Part shown: positions 16,535 through 24,041 of the stretch, piece after piece | Layout: every line of letters begins with the position of its first letter | Position numbering within the stretch: position 1 is the stretch's first letter | NCBI GenBank assembly: GCA_041687755.1 | Contig: JBDNJM010000067.1 | Span: 1-48,641, forward strand | Reading direction: 5' to 3' | Length of the DNA: 48,641 bases | Origin: JBDNJM01 sp041687755 | GTDB taxonomy: Bacteria; Planctomycetota; UBA1135; GCA-002686595 | The notes under the pieces: generated by a model | What the model saw: only the letters and a program-made list of their open reading frames with translations | Databases searched by the model: none | What the model was told of the DNA's origin: nothing | Program-made: the position numbers and the translations under genes

Positions 16535-18039
16535 TGCACGAGCGCCAGCCAGTGCCGGCCGTCCTTCTTTAACATGTCGCGCGCGGCGTCAGGTCCCGCG
16601 CCGCCGAAGTCGTACCGCGAGATCTCGTCCGGCTTCAGATCCCGATAGCGATCCAGGATCGGTTGCACGTACTCCCAACAGAGCAGCACCTCGTCCGAGC
16701 GCGCGAACAGCGTCGCCTGACCGCGCATCGCGTCGAGCAGCAGCCGCTCGTAGGCGTCCGCCGCCTCGGTCTGGAACGCGTCCTTGTAGTTGAACGAGAG
16801 ATCCACGCTGCCGACTCGATTCGAGTCCCCCGGCACCTTGCTCGCGACGCGCATCGAGATGCCCTCGTCGGGCTGGATGCGCATGCGCAGCACGTTCGGC
16901 TCGATCAGCTGGCAGACGCGCTCCTCGCCGTACATGCAGAACGGGATCGCACGGAAGTGCACCTGAATCTCCGCCGCGCGCTTGGCGAGGCCCTTACCCG
17001 TGCGCAGGTAGAAGGGCACGCCCTGCCAGCGCCAGTTGTCGATGTGCGCCTTGATGGCCGTGTAGGTTGGCGTTGTCGAGTCGGCAGCGACGCCTGGCTC
17101 CGACCGATACCCCTCGTACTGCCCGGGCACGACGCAGGTCTCGACGTCGGCTCCGGCGAGCGGGCGCAGCGACCGAAAAAGCTGCGCCTTCATGCCGCGC
17201 ACCTCGTCGGGCGAAAAGTCCACTGGCGCTTCCATCGCGCACAGCGCGAGGATCTGCAGCAGGTGGTTCTGCACCATGTCGCGCACGACACCCGTCTCCT
17301 CGTAGAAATCGCCGCGCCCCTCCACGCCGATCGACTCTGCAACGGTGATCTGGATGTGGTCGACGTGGTGTCGGTTCCAGAGCGGCTCGAAAATCGCGTT
17401 GCCGAACCGGAACACCAGAATATTCTGGACGGTCTCCTTGCCCAAGAAGTGGTCGATGCGGAAGACCTGGCTCTCGGCCAAGATCGAGTGCACCTCGTCG
17501 TCCAGGGCCTTCGCGCTTGCAAGGTCGTGGCCGTAGGGCTTCTCGATGATCACCCGCGCGAACGAGCCCCCACGGGTGCCGTCGTCGCCGCGGCGCACGA
17601 TACCCGCGCGGCTCATGCGCTGCAGGATCGGAGTGAAGGCCGAGGCCGGCGTCGCCAGGTACACGAGGCGGTTGCCCGCCGTCTCGTGCAGGGCCTCAAG
17701 CCTGGCGAGGCGTTTGGCCAACTGGGCGTAGGTCTCATCGGCGGTGGCCGAGCCGGACACGGCGTAGAGTCTTGCCGCGAAGCGCTCCCAAACCTCCGGC
17801 TCGAGGTCGGCCAGGTGTTCGCGCACGCCGGCCTCCAGTTTCGCGCGCAGCTCGGCGTCGTCGCCCGCGGAGCGCGAGATGCCGACGATGAAGAACTTCT
17901 CCGGCAGGGCGTGGGCTCGCTCCAGCTCGAGCAGCGCCGGCACGACCTTGCGGCGGGCGAGGTCGCCGGTCACGCCGAACAGGATCAGGGCTTGGGGCTC
18001 CTTTGGGCGCTCGGGCGGGTCGGGGGCGGAGGCAGTCAT
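16531..18039 (-). CDS. zwf: Glucose-6-phosphate dehydrogenase
   Basis: 502 residues from the ATG at 18039, the usual length. First step of the oxidative pentose phosphate pathway. The coenzyme motif is LILFGVTGDLARRKVVPAL near residue 20; VIIEKPYGHDLASA and the substrate/catalytic signature FRIDHFLGKETVQNILV lie near 175-205; the C-terminal half has WRWQGVPFYLRTGKGL. An in-frame extension upstream to 18324 is an artefact overlapping the PPK2 gene. There is a 64-base gap to PPK2 upstream, so zwf could also have its own promoter there. Confidence 0.95.
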   Translation of the reverse strand: MTASAPDPPERPKEPQALILFGVTGDLARRKVVPALLELERAHALPEKFFIVGISRSAGDDAELRAKLEAGVREHLADLEPEVWERFAARLYAVSGSATADETYAQLAKRLARLEALHETAGNRLVYLATPASAFTPILQRMSRAGIVRRGDDGTRGGSFARVIIEKPYGHDLASAKALDDEVHSILAESQVFRIDHFLGKETVQNILVFRFGNAIFEPLWNRHHVDHIQITVAESIGVEGRGDFYEETGVVRDMVQNHLLQILALCAMEAPVDFSPDEVRGMKAQLFRSLRPLAGADVETCVVPGQYEGYRSEPGVAADSTTPTYTAIKAHIDNWRWQGVPFYLRTGKGLAKRAAEIQVHFRAIPFCMYGEERVCQLIEPNVLRMRIQPDEGISMRVASKVPGDSNRVGSVDLSFNYKDAFQTEAADAYERLLLDAMRGQATLFARSDEVLLCWEYVQPILDRYRDLKPDEISRYDFGGAGPDAARDMLKKDGRHWLALVQ

Positions 18040-18103
18040 GGCGAGCTTGCGGGCGAGGGACGGGCTTCGGAGCGTAAGGATGAAATCCGGAGGCGGCTCG
18101 CCG

Positions 18104-19000
18104 TCAACGCTCGCTGGACAGCTCGTCGCGCAACTGCAGCATCCGCGCGCGCTCCTCGTCCGAGACCGTCGGGTACTCGAGGCCGAGGTTCTCGAGCGAT
18201 TTGCGCAGGGTGCGCGCGACGATGTAGCGCATGTACGGCTTCGAGTCGGCGGGGATCGCGTACCAGGGCGCCCAGGGCTTCGAGGTGGCCTCCATGGCGT
18301 CCTCGTAGGCCTCCATGTAGTCATCCCAGCGCGCGCGCTCCTTGACGTCGCCAGAGTTGAACTTCCAGTTCTTCTTGGGCTCGTCGATGCGCGAGAGGAA
18401 CCGCGCGCGCTGCTCGTCGCGGCTGACGTTCAGGAAGAACTTGAGGATCACCATGCCGTTGCGCGATAGGTGCTTCTCGTGGTCCGCGATCGACTCGAAG
18501 CGCTCTGTCCAGAGCTCCTTCAGGGGCGCCGGGTCCGGCAGCCGCTGGCCTTCGAGGTACTCGGGATGCACGCGCACAACCAAGACTTCCTCGTAGTAGC
18601 TGCGATTGTGGATTCCAATGCGTCCGCGCTGGGGCAAGCGCCTGACCGTACGCCAGAGGAAGTCCTGGTCCAGCTCGTTGCCGCTCGGAGCTTTGAACGA
18701 GTGGACCTGCAGCCCGGCAGGGTTCACGCCGCTCGTGACCGCGCGGATCGTCGAATCCTTGCCGGCTGCGTCCATCGCCTGGAAGATGAGGAGCACGGAG
18801 TGGTTGTCGCTCGCGTAGAGCACGCGCTGAAGCTTCGAAATCTTCTCGACCTCGCGCTTGAGCTTCTCCTTGAGCTCGCCTTCGTCGCGCTCCCCCTTGG
18901 GCGGCGACGTGTCCACCTTGGCGAGGTTGAACTTGCCGTCGGTGGGCACCATGTGCCCGTTGTCGTGGTGCAGCTCGAGCCGCTTGTGCTTGTCAGCCAT
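18104..19000 (-). CDS. ppk2: Polyphosphate kinase 2 (PPK2 family)
   Basis: 298 residues. PPK2 enzymes move phosphate between polyphosphate and nucleotides. The Walker A-like motif FQAMDAAGKDST is near residue 75, followed by PSGNELDQDFLWRTVRRLPQ and the Walker B region IGIHNRSYYEEVLVVRVHPE; the lid has SRNGMVILKFFLNVS and RFLSRIDEPKKNWKF. The short single-domain form with this motif set resembles the class that phosphorylates AMP and ADP, but the class is not settled by eye. It lies 16 bases after the radical SAM gene and just before zwf, linking phosphate-energy storage with NADPH supply. Confidence 0.9.
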   Translation of the reverse strand: MADKHKRLELHHDNGHMVPTDGKFNLAKVDTSPPKGERDEGELKEKLKREVEKISKLQRVLYASDNHSVLLIFQAMDAAGKDSTIRAVTSGVNPAGLQVHSFKAPSGNELDQDFLWRTVRRLPQRGRIGIHNRSYYEEVLVVRVHPEYLEGQRLPDPAPLKELWTERFESIADHEKHLSRNGMVILKFFLNVSRDEQRARFLSRIDEPKKNWKFNSGDVKERARWDDYMEAYEDAMEATSKPWAPWYAIPADSKPYMRYIVARTLRKSLENLGLEYPTVSDEERARMLQLRDELSSER

Positions 19001-19016
19001 GAAGAAACATCAGCGC

Positions 19017-19898
19017 TCAGAGAGCGCGCATCCAGTTGGGAACGAAGGGCGCGCGCGCGGGGTCGCTGAGCGCAGCGTCCAGGGCGGCCACTAGCGCGGG
19101 CTTGTCCTTGGGCAACGTGCCCGCGAGCGTGAGGGTGTTGCTCGCGTGATTCGAGCGGAAGATCGAAGACTCAAGCTCGAGCCCGGCCACGAACTCGCGC
19201 AGCTCCGCGGCCAGCTCGACCTCGTCCAGATGGTCGACCTCGCCGCGCGCGTCGGCCTCTGCGAGGGGCGTGCCCTCGACGGGCGTCATCACCAGCGTCG
19301 AGACGAAGCGCGGCTGGATCGCGTTGACCACTCGAGCGGAGGCACGCGCGTGCTCCGCGGAGAGCCTGCGCCCGCCCGCGCCTAGCAGGATCATCGTCGA
19401 GAGCCGCACGCCGGCCTCATGGGCCTTGTTCGCGACGCGCACCATCTCGGCGGCGTCCACGCCCTTGGTCAGCAACTCGAGCACCTCGTCGTGGCCCGAC
19501 TCGATCCCGAGGTAGTACTGCGTCAGCCCCAGCTCGCGCAGCTCCCGCATCTGCTCCACCGACCGGATCGCCAGGGACTGCGGCGAGGCGTAGCAGCTGA
19601 TCCGCTGCAGCTCGGGGAAGGCCGCGTTCAGGCGCTCGATAACGCTCGCCAGGAAGGCCGGCTTCGCCACCAGCGCGTCGCCATCGGCCAGGAAGACCTT
19701 GCGCACGCTCGGGCCCACCTCGCGCCGCGCCCAGGAGATATCCTGCTCCAGCTCGGCCAGCGGCCGCACCCGGAAGCGCTTGTCGCGATACATCGCGCAG
19801 AACGCGCACTCGTTGTAGCTGCAGCCCAGCGTCGCCTGCAGGATCAGGCTGTTCGCTTCGGACGGCGGTCGGTAGAGGGTGCCTTCGTACTCAATCAC
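19017..19898 (-). CDS. Radical SAM protein
   Basis: 293 residues from the GTG at 19898; an ATG at 20018 would add 40 residues of poor complexity. The iron-sulfur motif is CSYNECAFC (CX4CX2C), near residue 24 in the context LILQATLGCSYNECAFCAMY. This spacing variant is seen in a subfamily whose members read GCSxNxCxFC. The TIM-barrel segments VFLADGDALV, RISCYASPQSL and YLGIESGHDEVLELLTKGVD follow, as in Elp3/HemN-like proteins. No SPASM or TRAM domain is present, and the reaction is unknown. It heads the minus-strand run leading into ppk2 and faces the YheT-like gene across about 180 bases that should contain both promoters. Confidence 0.85.
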   Translation of the reverse strand: MIEYEGTLYRPPSEANSLILQATLGCSYNECAFCAMYRDKRFRVRPLAELEQDISWARREVGPSVRKVFLADGDALVAKPAFLASVIERLNAAFPELQRISCYASPQSLAIRSVEQMRELRELGLTQYYLGIESGHDEVLELLTKGVDAAEMVRVANKAHEAGVRLSTMILLGAGGRRLSAEHARASARVVNAIQPRFVSTLVMTPVEGTPLAEADARGEVDHLDEVELAAELREFVAGLELESSIFRSNHASNTLTLAGTLPKDKPALVAALDAALSDPARAPFVPNWMRAL

Positions 19899-20076
19899 GG
19901 TGGTCGGGGTCGCGGGTCCGGCGGGGGTCGCCAGGAGGCCCCGCAGTCTAAGAAGCTCTGGCGCCACGGCGGCCGTCGACCATACTCCTCGTGCCTTGAG
20001 CGACACCCCTGCCCCCATTTCCCGCCCCGACGCTCCGCCCTTTTCCGCTATCCCGGGGCTGCGCGCGCCCGCCGCG

Positions 20077-21102
20077 ATGACGATCGCCGCGAGCGCCCCG
20101 CGCCTCGGCCCGATCGGCCGCGCCATCCGAGCCTTCGAGCAGCGCTCCGAGGACCTGTGGTTCGACGTAGCCGGTGGGCTCGCGGCCGGCGGCGCGCGGG
20201 TCCTCGCCCGCGCCACTTGGGCCAAAACCCCTGAGGCACCGCTGGTCCTGATGCTCCACGGCCTGACCGGCAGCGTGGAGAGCCACTACATGACCAGCCT
20301 CGGCTCGAAGCTGCACGCCGCCGGCTTCCACGTCGTGCGCCTGAACGCCCGCAACTGCGGCGGCACCCAGGGCTCCTCCGCCACCCTCTACCACGGCGCC
20401 CTCTCCGAGGACCCGACCGAGGTCCTGGCACAGCTCCACGCAGGCGGGCGCGTGGGCCTCACCTACCTCCTCGGCGTTTCCATGGGCGGCTCGATCGCCC
20501 TGCGTCTGTGCGCCCTCCTCGACCGCTCCGCCGCCTACGCCCCCCGCGCCGTCGTCACGATCTCGGCGCCGCTCCAGTTCGCGGCCAGCTCCCGGCTCCT
20601 GCACGCCTCGCGCTTCGGGCGCTTCCTCACCCGCCGCTTCCTGGGCGAATTCGAGAGCCTGCTGCACCGCCGCGAGCCCCTCTGGCCCGGCAGCGGCGGC
20701 AACCTCACTGCCCTCAAGGGGATCGAGACCCTGTGGCAGTTCGACGAGCGCTTCACCGCCCCCCTCGGCGGCTTTCCGTCCGTGGAGGCCTACTACGAGA
20801 GCGCCTCGCCCTGGACCTGGCTGGAGCGTCTGAGCACCCCCGGGCTCCTTATCCACGCCCTCGACGACCCGGTCGTGGACCCCACCGCATACCGCGCCCC
20901 CGAGTTGCTTGAGCACCCGACGCTGCGCTCCTGGGTCACCCCGAACGGCGGGCACACGGCCTTCCTCGGCCGCCTGCCCGCCGGGTGCGACCCCGACCGG
21001 CGCTGGGCCGAGAACCGCGCCCTGGATTTCCTGTGGGCCCGGGCCCGCGCCGACGGCGCCGCGCTGCCCGATCGGGGCTCTCCCTGGCCAGGGAGCTCCT
21101 GA
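20077..21102 (+). CDS. Alpha/beta hydrolase, YheT-like
   Basis: 341 residues from the ATG at 20077 (upstream in-frame ATG at 19879 would overlap the radical SAM gene). The fold signatures of the YheT/ABHD group are present: PLVLMLHGLTGSVESHYMTS with the oxyanion HG, LNARNCGGTQGSS, the nucleophile elbow GVSMGGSIA, an acid in HALDDPVVDP, and the histidine in NGGHTAFLG. Members are carboxylesterase-like; a substrate cannot be named. A stem-loop at 21133-21152 follows the stop. Confidence 0.85.
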   Translation: MTIAASAPRLGPIGRAIRAFEQRSEDLWFDVAGGLAAGGARVLARATWAKTPEAPLVLMLHGLTGSVESHYMTSLGSKLHAAGFHVVRLNARNCGGTQGSSATLYHGALSEDPTEVLAQLHAGGRVGLTYLLGVSMGGSIALRLCALLDRSAAYAPRAVVTISAPLQFAASSRLLHASRFGRFLTRRFLGEFESLLHRREPLWPGSGGNLTALKGIETLWQFDERFTAPLGGFPSVEAYYESASPWTWLERLSTPGLLIHALDDPVVDPTAYRAPELLEHPTLRSWVTPNGGHTAFLGRLPAGCDPDRRWAENRALDFLWARARADGAALPDRGSPWPGSS

Positions 21103-21132
21103 GGGCTCCCACTCGCCCTGGGGCACTCCCCT

Positions 21133-21152
21133 GGGCCTTCTCCCGAAGGCCC
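21133..21152 (+). terminator. Stem-loop after the YheT-like gene
   Basis: Perfect 8-bp stem GGGCCTTC / GAAGGCCC with a 4-base loop (TCCC), 30 bases after the stop. No T-run follows, so it is a weak candidate for intrinsic termination. The surrounding 21103-21240 stretch is C-rich and holds no gene. Confidence 0.45.
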
Positions 21153-21255
21153 TTCCCCTGCGCCCCTCCCCCCGGGATCCCTCTCCCTGGGCCCTTCACA
21201 AGACCCCGCCCCCTGGCACCCGCGCCCGTAATAGCCCACATGACCCTGCGGCGCG

Positions 21256-21261
21256 TATAAT
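21256..21261 (+). promoter_or_regulatory. Promoter -10 candidate for the MIP18-like gene
   Basis: A perfect TATAAT at 21256-21261, about 55 bases before the ATG at 21316. It stands out in very GC-rich sequence. No convincing -35 hexamer lies 16-18 bases upstream, so an activator or a loose -35 would be needed. Confidence 0.45.
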
Positions 21262-21315
21262 TCTGCGCCAAACGGACGGCCAGCCGCCCGACACGACCCC
21301 GATCCCCCACAGAAC

Positions 21316-21636
21316 ATGAGCACCCTAGTCGAAGACGTCTTCACCCAAGTCCGCGAGGTTTTCGATCCCGAGATCCCCGTCAACGTGGTCGACCTCGGCC
21401 TGATCTACACCGTCGAGGTCGAGGGCACTGAGTGCAAGATCACGATGACCCTGACCTCCCAGGCCTGCCCCGAGGCGAAGACCCTTCCCGACATGATCCG
21501 TCGCCGCGCGAACAGCGTCGAAGGCGTCGAGAACACCGAAGTCGAGGTCGTTTGGGATCCCACCTGGGGCCCGCACCTGATCAGCGAAGAGGGTCGCAAG
21601 ATCCTCGGCATCGAAGACGAAGACGAGGACGAGTAA
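21316..21636 (+). CDS. MIP18/PaaD-like (DUF59, SufT-type) iron-sulfur assembly protein
   Basis: 106 residues covering one MIP18 domain: VREVFDPEIPVNVVDLGLIY, then KITMTLTSQACPEAKTLPDM with the conserved cysteine, and EVEVVWDPTWGPHLISEEGR. Stand-alone proteins of this kind help in iron-sulfur cluster maturation (SufT). No suf or isc gene is adjacent, so the role here is assigned by family. The C-terminus ends in a run of acidic residues. A 9-bp stem-loop follows the stop. Confidence 0.88.
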   Translation: MSTLVEDVFTQVREVFDPEIPVNVVDLGLIYTVEVEGTECKITMTLTSQACPEAKTLPDMIRRRANSVEGVENTEVEVVWDPTWGPHLISEEGRKILGIEDEDEDE

Positions 21637-21645
21637 CGCCGCAGT

Positions 21646-21669
21646 CTGCTGACACCAGGCTGTCAGCAG
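21646..21669 (+). terminator. Stem-loop after the MIP18-like gene
   Basis: CTGCTGACA / TGTCAGCAG, a perfect 9-bp inverted repeat with a 6-base loop (CCAGGC), ten bases after the stop. No T-run follows. It could be an intrinsic terminator, an mRNA 3' stabiliser or a protein-binding palindrome. Confidence 0.5.
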
Positions 21670-21743
21670 GGCTCTGCCAAGGTGGGTGGATCGCGGCCGC
21701 ATCGGCGCCGCCTCCACCCACTTTTCGTATCCGGAGCCCGACC

Positions 21744-22091
21744 ATGACCCACCACATCTGCTGGACCGAGCTGCACGCGCGCGACCGCGCCAAGGCCATG
21801 AACTTCTACACCGAGCTGTTCGGCTGGAACTTCACCTCCATCCCGAAGGACAAGGGCACCTACGAGTTCACCGCGATCACGCCCGAGCCCGGCGCGGGCT
21901 TCCTCGAGGGCGACGGTGGCTGGATGCCCTACGTCGACGTCGAAGACCTCGCCGCCTCCACCGGCCGTGCGGTCGAACTCGGCGCAACCGTCCTCGCCGG
22001 CCCGCTGCCGTTTGACGCCGGTCACTATGTGATGCTGCGCGATCCCGACGGCAACCGCATGGGCCTGATCGAGGCCGCCAAGCCCGCCTGA
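21744..22091 (+). CDS. VOC (glyoxalase/bleomycin-resistance fold) family protein
   Basis: 115 residues. One VOC domain: HICWTELHARDRAKAMNFYT, ELFGWNFTSIPKDKGTYEF, then MPYVDVEDLAASTGRAVELG and YVMLRDPDGNRMGLIEA. This is the short type with two beta-alpha-beta-beta-beta modules. The metal ligands are not complete enough to predict an enzyme. The downstream WYL regulator starts five bases after the stop; pairs of VOC proteins with YafY-type regulators are common, suggesting that the regulator controls this gene. Confidence 0.85.
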   Translation: MTHHICWTELHARDRAKAMNFYTELFGWNFTSIPKDKGTYEFTAITPEPGAGFLEGDGGWMPYVDVEDLAASTGRAVELGATVLAGPLPFDAGHYVMLRDPDGNRMGLIEAAKPA

Positions 22092-22096
22092 CCCCC

Positions 22097-22777
22097 ATGC
22101 GCCGAGCCGACCGCCTGTTCCGGATCCTCCAGATCCTCCGGCGGTCGGAGCTCACCACCGCAGACGCCATCGCGTCCGAGCTCGAAGTCACCAAGCGCAC
22201 GATCTACCGCGACGTCGCGGACTTGATCGCGAGCGGCGTCCCGATCCGCGGCGAAGCCGGCGTCGGCTACGTCCTCGAAGCCGGCTTCGACCTGCCGCCC
22301 CTAATGTTCGAGCGCGACGAACTCGAGGCCCTCGTCGCCGGCTGCCGCATCGTGGCCGCGCACGCCGACGACGAATTGGCCAAGGCCGCCCACGACGTCT
22401 TGGCCAAGGTGCAGGCCGTGCTGCCACCAGCCTGGAGCACCCGGCTCGACGCGATCGAATTGCGCGCGCCGGATTTCGGCGCCCGCCCCGAGTCCTCTCG
22501 CCACATGGCCGAGCTCCGCGCCGCCATCCGCCAGCGGAAGGTGCTGCGCCTGAACTACACCGATGCGGAGGGCGCCGGCACCCAGCGTATTGTCCAGCCC
22601 CTGGCCCTGTACTTTTGGGGCAGCCAATGGACCCTGCTCGCGTGGTGCGAGCTGCGCGCGGACTTCCGCAGCTTCCGCCTCGACCGAACCGAATCCGTCG
22701 AATCGACCGGCGACCGCTTCACCCCCGAGCCCGGCCGCAGAATCGAGAACTTCCTCGCGCGAATGCGCGCCGAGTAA
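22097..22777 (+). CDS. YafY-type transcriptional regulator (HTH_11 + WYL)
   Basis: 226 residues. The N-terminal winged helix-turn-helix is at about 5-60 (RLFRILQILRRSELTTADAI, VTKRTIYRDVADLIASGVPI). The WYL segment at about 135-200 includes ALYFWGSQWTLLAWCELRAD and FRSFRLDRTESV, and the end is IENFLARMRAE. WYL domains bind ligands, often nucleic acid or nucleotides, and regulate transcription. It is co-directional with and nearly touches the VOC gene. A decayed second copy of this gene lies at 28212-28626. A strong bidirectional terminator follows. Confidence 0.9.
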   Translation: MRRADRLFRILQILRRSELTTADAIASELEVTKRTIYRDVADLIASGVPIRGEAGVGYVLEAGFDLPPLMFERDELEALVAGCRIVAAHADDELAKAAHDVLAKVQAVLPPAWSTRLDAIELRAPDFGARPESSRHMAELRAAIRQRKVLRLNYTDAEGAGTQRIVQPLALYFWGSQWTLLAWCELRADFRSFRLDRTESVESTGDRFTPEPGRRIENFLARMRAE

Positions 22778-22933
22778 CCCGCGTCCAGCGACCCTTGGAG
22801 ACCGCATCCGGTCCCTCGGTTGCGTTCACGACGCGCAGCTCGGTGCGCCTCCGTCTTAAGCACTGCGCCGGCTGGCAGGCGGGCCACGGCGATCTCGGGC
22901 GGCAGGCCGGCGTCCTCCGGGGCGAGAACGACA

Positions 22934-22966
22934 GCGGGGCCGCGATCGGATCGATCGCGGCCCCGC
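22934..22966. terminator. Strong bidirectional terminator between convergent genes
   Basis: A perfect 15-bp inverted repeat (GCGGGGCCGCGATCG and its complement) around a 3-base loop (GAT). It sits between the WYL gene (plus) and the HEAT-repeat gene (minus, ends 22989), where it can terminate both transcripts. No T-run is present. Confidence 0.75.
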
Positions 22967-22988
22967 CAATGCCCGTCCGAGCTGTTCC

Positions 22989-24008
22989 TCAGCGGCGCAG
23001 GGCCGCCGAAGCTAGCACGCGAATGCGCGTCGTCGGATCGGACCGCGCGATGTCGAGCAACGTCGCCCGCGCCTCGGGGAACCCACCCAAATTTTCGACC
23101 AAGAATTCGACCATCTGCGCTCGCGCTTCGGGATGGGCTTCGCGCATGACCATGCCGTGGACAATCTGGAGCGCATCGGATTCCGCGTCCAGCCCGCGCA
23201 GCGTCTTCACGTACTCGCCCCGCACGATCCCGCGGGGCTCACTGCGCAACAGCTCGGCGATGAGGCCTCGCTTCGCACTCGCGCCGAGCCGGGACACCGA
23301 CTGCGCGGCGGTCACCCGAACGGTCGGCAACTCGTCGAACAAGTAGGCGCTGACGTCCTCGACGAGGGCCGGGTCGTGCAGGTTCCCGACGGCTTTCATG
23401 GCCATGCAGCGCAGGTGGCTGTCACCCGCCGTGTGCAGACGCGCCACGAGTCCATCGCGGATGTCCGGGTAGCTGTCCGAGCCTCCGTGCCAGAGCTTGT
23501 TGCCCGAGATCCCCAGGCCGAGCAGGGCCCCGTTGGACAGCTCGACGCTCGAGCCGTCCACACGCGTGTCCGCCACGGACCAGAGGGTTGCGACGGAGAG
23601 CATGCTGGGAGACCCCAGGGCTCCGAGGGAGAGCACGGACCGCAGGCGATCGAGCTGCCGCTGACCGGGATCACCTTGGATCTGAATCAGGGCCTCCTGC
23701 GCCCCCAGGGTACCGACCTGCTCCACGGCAAAGATCACCGTGCGGGCAGCGTCCGAGCTCACCGCCCCGGCGCGAAGGCGCGTCGGCACTTCGACCAGCA
23801 GCTCTGGATGATCCCGAAGGTGGGTTTCCAGCTCGACGGTCAGCGCTGGATCCGAAGACGTTCGAACGTTCAGGCGATCGACCAGAGAATCAAGACGCTC
23901 ACCGGGAGCGATCGACTCCGTTTGGGGAGTCGGTGTCTGCCCGAGGGCGAATGCCGGAGAACCGGCAGAGAAGGCCGCGACGATCGCGGTGGTGATGAAG
24001 AGCTTCAT
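22989..24008 (-). CDS. Exported HEAT-repeat protein
   Basis: 339 residues with a signal peptide (MKLFITTAIVAAFSAGSPAF, cleavage near ALG-Q). The mature protein is alpha-helical with HEAT-like repeats, clearest at SHLRCMAMKAVGNLHDPALV, TVRVTAAQSVSRLGASAKRG and the final ARATLLDIARSDPTTRIRVL. The pattern, including a degenerate central part, resembles the helical region of lipid-transfer (vitellogenin-N-like) proteins found in some bacteria, but that link is tentative. It starts 33 bases after the end of the 1327-residue secreted protein and is probably co-transcribed with it. Confidence 0.7.
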   Translation of the reverse strand: MKLFITTAIVAAFSAGSPAFALGQTPTPQTESIAPGERLDSLVDRLNVRTSSDPALTVELETHLRDHPELLVEVPTRLRAGAVSSDAARTVIFAVEQVGTLGAQEALIQIQGDPGQRQLDRLRSVLSLGALGSPSMLSVATLWSVADTRVDGSSVELSNGALLGLGISGNKLWHGGSDSYPDIRDGLVARLHTAGDSHLRCMAMKAVGNLHDPALVEDVSAYLFDELPTVRVTAAQSVSRLGASAKRGLIAELLRSEPRGIVRGEYVKTLRGLDAESDALQIVHGMVMREAHPEARAQMVEFLVENLGGFPEARATLLDIARSDPTTRIRVLASAALRR

Positions 24009-24041
24009 GTGCGGATGTAGTGATTCGTTGATTCAGAGGAT

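Noticed and set aside
16663..18345. 560-residue open frame antisense to zwf
   Set aside because: No motifs, and zwf is complete on the opposite strand.
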